Assembly: GCA_016935875.1 (NCBI GenBank)
Contig: JAFGQD010000091.1
Coordinates: forward strand, 1-18,333
DNA length: 18,333 nt
Direction: 5' to 3'
From: Deltaproteobacteria bacterium
Lineage (GTDB): Bacteria; Desulfobacterota; Syntrophia; Syntrophales; UBA2210
Shown piece after piece: positions 14,078-18,333 of this stretch (its first letter is position 1; each line of letters begins with the position of its first letter). The notes beneath the pieces are model-generated. The model worked only from the letters and a program-made list of their open reading frames with translations, did no database searches and had not been told where the DNA came from. The position numbers and the translations under genes were made by a program.

Positions 14078-14830
14078 TTATCCTGTCCTGCTGCTTAATA
14101 TCACAGGGCCGTCTTCAGTGACGGCTATCGTATGCTCAAAGTGGGCCGATAAGCTACCGTCGTCTGTTACCACTGTCCATCCGTCAGGCTTTGTTTTTAC
14201 CTTGTATGTTCCTTCATTCACCATAGGTTCTATGGCTATCACCATACCTGCCTTCAGCTTGACTCCCCGGCCATTTATCCCAAAATTCGGAACCGGAGGA
14301 TCCTCATGAAGGTCTTTCCCGATCCCGTGGCCAACATAATCTCTTACCACCGAAAAACCGGCACTTTCGACATAACTTTGTACCGCAAAGGATATATCCC
14401 CTAACCTGTTTCCCTCTCTGGCCTTCTCTATGCCTTGATACAGGGATTCTTCCGTTATCTTCAACAACCTAGATGCTGATGCGGAAACATCGCCAACAGC
14501 AACGGTAATGGCGGAATCTCCATAATATCCCTTATAAAAGACACCGTAATCGAGGCTTATTATGTCACCCTCTTCCAAAGATCTGTCTGAAGGAAATCCG
14601 TGCACAACTTCCGAGTTTAAAGATGCACAGAGCGCAAAGGGGAATCCTCCGTAGCCCTTGAAAGCAGGTTTCGCACCCCTTTTTTTCGTCACACCCTCGG
14701 CATATTCATTCAAATATAATGTCGTTACGCCCGGCCTTACTTTCTCCTTTAAACCAGTCAATACCTCGGCTACAATAGCGTTGCTCTCTCCCATTTTTTT
14801 TACATCTTCGGGAGATTTCAGGATGATCAT
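14078..14830 (-). CDS. map: Methionine aminopeptidase, type I
   Basis: 250 aa, cytoplasmic; it removes the initiator methionine from nascent proteins. The two-metal site residues are D94 (LDYG), D105 (GDSA), H168 (GHGIG), E201 (IEPM) and E232 (FEHT), with substrate-contacting H77 (VVHGFP). It lacks the N-terminal extension of some type I forms. The start is the ATG giving MIILKSPEDVKKM, with GAGG upstream. A GTG eleven codons earlier (14863) is open but lacks a good binding site. It follows secY directly (43 bases), with no adk between them. Confidence 0.96.
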   Translation of the reverse strand: MIILKSPEDVKKMGESNAIVAEVLTGLKEKVRPGVTTLYLNEYAEGVTKKRGAKPAFKGYGGFPFALCASLNSEVVHGFPSDRSLEEGDIISLDYGVFYKGYYGDSAITVAVGDVSASASRLLKITEESLYQGIEKAREGNRLGDISFAVQSYVESAGFSVVRDYVGHGIGKDLHEDPPVPNFGINGRGVKLKAGMVIAIEPMVNEGTYKVKTKPDGWTVVTDDGSLSAHFEHTIAVTEDGPVILSSRTG

Positions 14831-14873
14831 CTGGTTTATTGCCTCACATGTGCCCTCGTGCACAAGATGTTCG

Positions 14874-16181
14874 TCACCGCCTTCTGCCTATTCTGCCCTT
14901 TTTCATAAACCCTTCGTACTGCCTGGTAAGCAGGTGGGTCTCTATCTGACCGGCCGTATCAAGAGCAACCCCGACAACGATCAGGAGGGCCGTGCCGCCG
15001 AAATAAAAAGGAACGTTAAACCGGCTTATCAGGATACTCGGCAGGACGCAAACAGCGGATACATATATGGCGCCACTGAAGGTAAGCCGCGTCAGGACGC
15101 TGTCTATATACTCAGCAGTCTTCTTACCAGGCCGTATACCCGGAACGTAACCACCATTCTTTTTCATATTGTCGGCGACATTTACGGGGTTGAATGTAAC
15201 TGCCGTATAAAAATAACAGAAGAATATTATAAGCGCTACGTATAACAGTTCATATACCAATCTTCCGGGCATCAGAAACCCTGCCACTGTCTGCATCCAC
15301 GGATGCGGAATAAAATTTGCAATGGTGGCGGGAAACATAATGATGGATGAAGCGAAGATCGGGGGAATAACACCAGCGGTATTGACCTTTAAAGGCAGAT
15401 GCGTTGTCTGTCCACCATACATCTTTCTCCCGATAACCCTTTTTGCGTACTGTACGGGTATCCTCCTCTGCGCGCTCTCTACAAATACAATCACTCCGAC
15501 AACAGCGACCATCATCACGAGGAGAATCACGACAAAGAATATACCCATCTCACCCGTGGACAATAGGCGGAAGGTATTCACGACAGCTTCGGGACCCCTG
15601 CATACTATACCTGCAAAGATAATCAGAGATATTCCGTTACCTATCCCCTTTTCAGTAATCGTTTCTCCCAGCCACATGATAAATGACGTGCCTGCTGTCA
15701 GTGTAATAACCGTCATCAGGCGGAAAGCCCACCCTGGTGCAATGACAACGGACAACCCAGAGGGCCCTGCCATATTCTCCAGGCCTACTGCTATACCAAA
15801 CCCCTGTATGATACTTAGAATAACGGTGCCATATCTCGTATACTGGGTTATTTTTCTTCTGCCTGCATCCCCTTCTTTAGATAATTTTTCGAGGTGAGGA
15901 ACGGCAACCGTAAGCAGCTGGAGGATGATGGATGCGCTGATATAGGGCATAATCCCCAGGGCAAAAACAGAGAGTCTGCTGAGTGCACCCCCTGCAAACA
16001 TGTCAAAGAGTCCGAGAAGGGAGTTCCTCGCCTGCTCAAAAAATGCGGCAAGGGCCTGTGTGTCTATACCCGGTGTTGGCACATGTGCGCCTACCCTGTA
16101 GATGGCAAGAAGAAAGAAAGTAAACAGTATCTTCTTCTGCAACTCCGGAATCTTTGTTATGCTTTTAAACCCACCTAGCAT
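14874..16181 (-). CDS. secY: Protein translocase subunit SecY
   Basis: 435 aa integral inner-membrane channel of the Sec translocon, with about ten hydrophobic segments. The N-terminus MLGGFKSITKIPELQKKILF and HVPTPGID are typical, and the first loop has GGALSRLSVFALGIMPYISA. The fifth cytoplasmic loop has YVPGIRPGKKTAEYID, with the basic residues that contact SecA and ribosomes. The basic C-terminus ends KKGRIGRRR. Its ATG overlaps the last seven bases of rplO, implying translational coupling. Confidence 0.97.
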   Translation of the reverse strand: MLGGFKSITKIPELQKKILFTFFLLAIYRVGAHVPTPGIDTQALAAFFEQARNSLLGLFDMFAGGALSRLSVFALGIMPYISASIILQLLTVAVPHLEKLSKEGDAGRRKITQYTRYGTVILSIIQGFGIAVGLENMAGPSGLSVVIAPGWAFRLMTVITLTAGTSFIMWLGETITEKGIGNGISLIIFAGIVCRGPEAVVNTFRLLSTGEMGIFFVVILLVMMVAVVGVIVFVESAQRRIPVQYAKRVIGRKMYGGQTTHLPLKVNTAGVIPPIFASSIIMFPATIANFIPHPWMQTVAGFLMPGRLVYELLYVALIIFFCYFYTAVTFNPVNVADNMKKNGGYVPGIRPGKKTAEYIDSVLTRLTFSGAIYVSAVCVLPSILISRFNVPFYFGGTALLIVVGVALDTAGQIETHLLTRQYEGFMKKGRIGRRR

Positions 16182-16621
16182 GAAACAACCTCTACTCTGC
16201 CACCTGAAGCTTCTATCTTTTCCCTAGCGCTACGGCTTATACCATTCACCTTTAACGTCAATGGATAGTCTATGTTCCCATTGCCAAGCAACTTGATTCC
16301 ATCACCGATGCCCTTGATAAGGCCCTTTGACACCAGGGCATCTGCGTCTACGGTAGAATCCTTAGCAAATTTATTTAACTGGCCGATATTAATAATAACC
16401 ATGTTATTTCGAAATTTGTTGAAGAACCCTCTCTTCGGTAACCTCCTAGTAAGAGGCATCTGTCCGCCCTCAAATCCAGGCCTGACACCTCCACCCGAAC
16501 GAGCGTTTTGGCCCTTTGAACCTCTGCAGGACGTTCCGCCATGGCCCGAGCCATCACCACGTCCCACCCTTTTTCTCGTTTTTGTTGACCCGGCTGCAGG
16601 TCTCAATTCATTTAGTTTCAT
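16175..16621 (-). CDS. rplO: 50S ribosomal protein L15
   Basis: 148 aa. L15 is a late-assembly protein whose glycine- and arginine-rich N-terminal arm threads through 23S rRNA. It shows MKLNELRPAAGSTKTRKRVG, GSGHGGTSCRGSKGQNARSG and GFEGGQMPLTRRLPKRGF. The globular C-terminus ends ASGGRVEVVSC. Its ATG overlaps the rpmD stop (ATGA), and its own end overlaps secY. Confidence 0.97.
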   Translation of the reverse strand: MKLNELRPAAGSTKTRKRVGRGDGSGHGGTSCRGSKGQNARSGGGVRPGFEGGQMPLTRRLPKRGFFNKFRNNMVIINIGQLNKFAKDSTVDADALVSKGLIKGIGDGIKLLGNGNIDYPLTLKVNGISRSAREKIEASGGRVEVVSC

Positions 16622-16809
16622 ATGTCCATCTCACATTCTTCCGCAGCAACCAGATGGGAAACCTTTCTGACCATGCCTCGAATTTCCGGAGTGTTCTTCA
16701 GGTAAACTGTTTTATTCAACTTTTCAAGCCCCATCCCACGAAGTACCTTTCTCTGTTTTTCAGGTCTCCCTATGGGACTTCTGACAAGTTTGATCCTAAG
16801 TTGTTTCAC
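16618..16809 (-). CDS. rpmD: 50S ribosomal protein L30
   Basis: 63 aa, normal size. It begins KQLRIKLVRSPIGRPEKQRK and continues with LRGMGLEKLNKTVYLKNTPE and IRGMVRKVSHLV, the standard L30 fold. A short acidic C-terminal extension (AAEECEMDI) follows. The ribosomal-protein block order rpsE-rpmD-rplO supports it. The stop overlaps the rplO start by four bases. Confidence 0.95.
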   Translation of the reverse strand: MKQLRIKLVRSPIGRPEKQRKVLRGMGLEKLNKTVYLKNTPEIRGMVRKVSHLVAAEECEMDI

Positions 16810-16833
16810 GACCCATTCCTCAATAGTATATCT

Positions 16834-17313
16834 TTAGATTTCAGTTATATCTTTTCCCCGCGACGCGGCTATCTGTTCAGGATTTCTCAAATTCCTAAGC
16901 CCATCCATCGTTGCCTTAACAAGGTTATGGGGATTGTGTGAACCTAAGCATTTAGTCAATACATCCTGGACTCCCGCCACTTCCAGGATAGCCCGGACAG
17001 CACCTCCGGCTATAAGGCCCGTCCCTTTGGAAGCGGGTTTTAAAAGAACTCTCCCAGCCCCAAAATGCCCTATTACCTCATGGGGGATCGTACCGTCCGC
17101 AATGGACATCTTGATAATACCCCGCTTGGCCATGTCCATACCCTTTCTGATGGCTTCAGGAACTTCATGGGCCTTTCCCAATCCTATGCCAACAGAACCG
17201 TTTCCATCACCAACCGCCACCACGGCACTGAATCTAAATCTCCTGCCGCCCTTCACCACTTTGGCAGTCCTTTTGATCTTTATCACCTTGTCAAGAAGTT
17301 CGGTTTCTTCCAT
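16834..17313 (-). CDS. rpsE: 30S ribosomal protein S5
   Basis: 159 aa from the ATG at 17313. S5 works at the mRNA entry and in decoding fidelity. The double-stranded-RNA-binding N-domain has KVVKGGRRFRFSAVVAVGDG (18-37), then GIGLGKAHEVPEAIRKGM. The C-domain has GAGRVLLKPASKGTGLIAGG and CLGSHNPHNLVKATMDGLRN. The ATG follows AAGG by five bases. A TTG seven codons upstream (17334) is in frame but has no binding site, so I preferred the ATG. Confidence 0.95.
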   Translation of the reverse strand: MEETELLDKVIKIKRTAKVVKGGRRFRFSAVVAVGDGNGSVGIGLGKAHEVPEAIRKGMDMAKRGIIKMSIADGTIPHEVIGHFGAGRVLLKPASKGTGLIAGGAVRAILEVAGVQDVLTKCLGSHNPHNLVKATMDGLRNLRNPEQIAASRGKDITEI

Positions 17314-17337
17314 GTTTCCCTTATCCAAATCCAAGAT

Positions 17338-17706
17338 TTATAATTTTACGCCCGTTTCCCTCACACCTTCGGCAAGGGACTTTACTCTCCCATGATAGAG
17401 AAATCTGCCTCGGTCAAAGACGGCTTCTTTTATGCCCTTCGACAACAGGTTCTTCGCCATCAGTTTTCCAACCTCTCTGGCCACTTCAATCTTCTTAAGG
17501 CCAATCAGGTTTTCCTTAATCTCTTTATTCAACGTCGATGCCTGAGCCAGAGTTTTCCCTACATCGTCGGCAATCGCCTGAACATATATATACCTGGAAC
17601 TACGAAAGACCGAAAGACGCGGCCGCACCTCCGTGCCACTGATCTTGCTTCTGACCCTCTTCTCACGTCTTTCTCTTATCTTTTTCAATCTCTTTATCGA
17701 TGCCAC
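17338..17706 (-). CDS. rplR: 50S ribosomal protein L18
   Basis: 122 aa from a GTG start. L18 binds 5S rRNA and helps anchor it in the large subunit. It reads MASIKRLKKIRERREKRVRS at the N-terminus, then RPRLSVFRSSRYIYVQAIAD, and ends with FDRGRFLYHGRVKSLAEGVR, all diagnostic. The GTG at 17706 is chosen because GGGGAG lies five bases upstream and the protein then begins like other L18s. A frame open to 17742 would add twelve atypical residues. Confidence 0.95.
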   Translation of the reverse strand: MASIKRLKKIRERREKRVRSKISGTEVRPRLSVFRSSRYIYVQAIADDVGKTLAQASTLNKEIKENLIGLKKIEVAREVGKLMAKNLLSKGIKEAVFDRGRFLYHGRVKSLAEGVRETGVKL

Positions 17707-17758
17707 AACAACTCCCCTACAATAATTTTGATAATTTCGCAAAGAATCAAGATCCGAT

Positions 17759-18298
17759 TTATGTCCCTGCAGACTTACCTACTTTCTTTCTCACATATTC
17801 GCCTGCATATCTGATTCCCTTCCCCTTATAGGGTTCAGGTTTCTTCAAATCCCGTATTTCTGATGCAGTCCGACCAACAAGTTCCTTATCTATACCGGAA
17901 ACCACCATGTTTACCTGCTTTTCAACACGGATGCTTATCCCCTCCGGTATCTTGTATTCCACAGGATCGGAGTATCCTATAAGCAGCTTGAGTACATTAC
18001 CCGTAACCTCTCCACGGTATCCGACTCCGACTATCTCCAGCGACTTCTCGAAGCCCTTGCTCACACCGGTTACCATGTTGGCAAGCAGTGTTCTCGCAAG
18101 ACCATGCAGAGATCTTCCTCTGCTATCATCAGACATTGTATTTATAAGGGCGACATCTCCCTCTAAAGCGACCGATATTCCTTCCGGCATTATCCTTGAG
18201 AGGGATCCCCTAGGACCTTCTGTTATTATTAAAGAATCGTCCTGTCTGATCTTTACACCATCAGGGATCTCTATCGGCCTCTTGCCAATTCTCGACAT
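17759..18298 (-). CDS. rplF: 50S ribosomal protein L6
   Basis: 179 aa, two repeated alpha/beta domains; it binds 23S rRNA near the sarcin-ricin loop. It starts MSRIGKRPIEIPDGV, has the conserved GFEKSLEIVGVGYR (82-95) and carries the L6 signature PEPYKGKGIRYAGE (154-167) close to the C-terminus. GGCGGGAG lies eight bases before the ATG. The 35 bases upstream to the window edge show no recognisable end of rpsH, which is expected next in the spc order. Confidence 0.97.
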   Translation of the reverse strand: MSRIGKRPIEIPDGVKIRQDDSLIITEGPRGSLSRIMPEGISVALEGDVALINTMSDDSRGRSLHGLARTLLANMVTGVSKGFEKSLEIVGVGYRGEVTGNVLKLLIGYSDPVEYKIPEGISIRVEKQVNMVVSGIDKELVGRTASEIRDLKKPEPYKGKGIRYAGEYVRKKVGKSAGT

Positions 18299-18333
18299 GA
18301 ATAATTCTCCCGCCTCATCTTATCAACTATAAA

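Noticed and set aside
15322..15897. 191-codon plus-strand open frame with hydrophobic stretches
   Set aside because: It is antisense to secY; the hydrophobic content reflects the complementary codons of membrane segments.
1..18333. Mobile element, CRISPR array, tRNA or rRNA gene
   Set aside because: I saw no transposase or integrase, no regularly spaced repeats and no cloverleaf or rRNA signature; the genes are almost all conserved housekeeping genes in standard order.

Overview
The window reads as core chromosome of a Gram-negative bacterium, most likely a Desulfobacterota (former Deltaproteobacteria) member of Syntrophia type. This placement rests on three things: an LptD outer-membrane protein, a rplM-rpsI-argC-cysS neighbourhood, and a PilZ / MinD-like ATPase pair. 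It is an inference from gene content and order, not from a search.

Left end (1-3018). A response-regulator gene on the minus strand runs off the left edge; only its first 33 codons are present. A 393-base intergenic region separates it from a plus-strand group. That group is a PilZ-type cyclic-di-GMP receptor-like protein with a convincing sigma-54 (-24/-12) promoter, a MinD/FlhG-like ParA-family ATPase behind a 147-base leader that may be structured, and greA. The promoter, the split PilZ domain and the linked ATPase are the least conventional part of the window.

Middle (3126-10584), all minus strand. In transcription order: a free-standing EF-Tu domain-2-like protein, folC, lptD, rplM-rpsI and argC-cysS. 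A good sigma-70 type promoter precedes rplM and another precedes the EF-like gene. Strong intrinsic terminators sit directly before argC and directly before folC, so these two genes appear to depend on readthrough or on promoters I could not see. cysS converges on greA.

Right end (10734-18333), all minus strand. This is the distal spc operon fused to the alpha operon: rplF, rplR, rpsE, rpmD, rplO, secY, map, infA, rpmJ, rpsM, rpsK, rpsD, rpoA, rplQ, closed by a strong terminator. The genes are tightly packed, with overlaps at rpmD/rplO and rplO/secY. adk, often found between secY and map, is absent. The upstream gene, expected to be rpsH, lies outside the window.

Most of the window is ordinary housekeeping: ribosome assembly, transcription, protein export and N-terminal processing, plus arginine, cysteinyl-tRNA, folate and LPS-transport functions. 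I see no CRISPR array, insertion sequence, tRNA, rRNA or phage gene. The only gene-free stretch above 300 bases is 100-492. No clearly new system is proven here; the sigma-54/PilZ/ATPase locus is the best candidate for follow-up.
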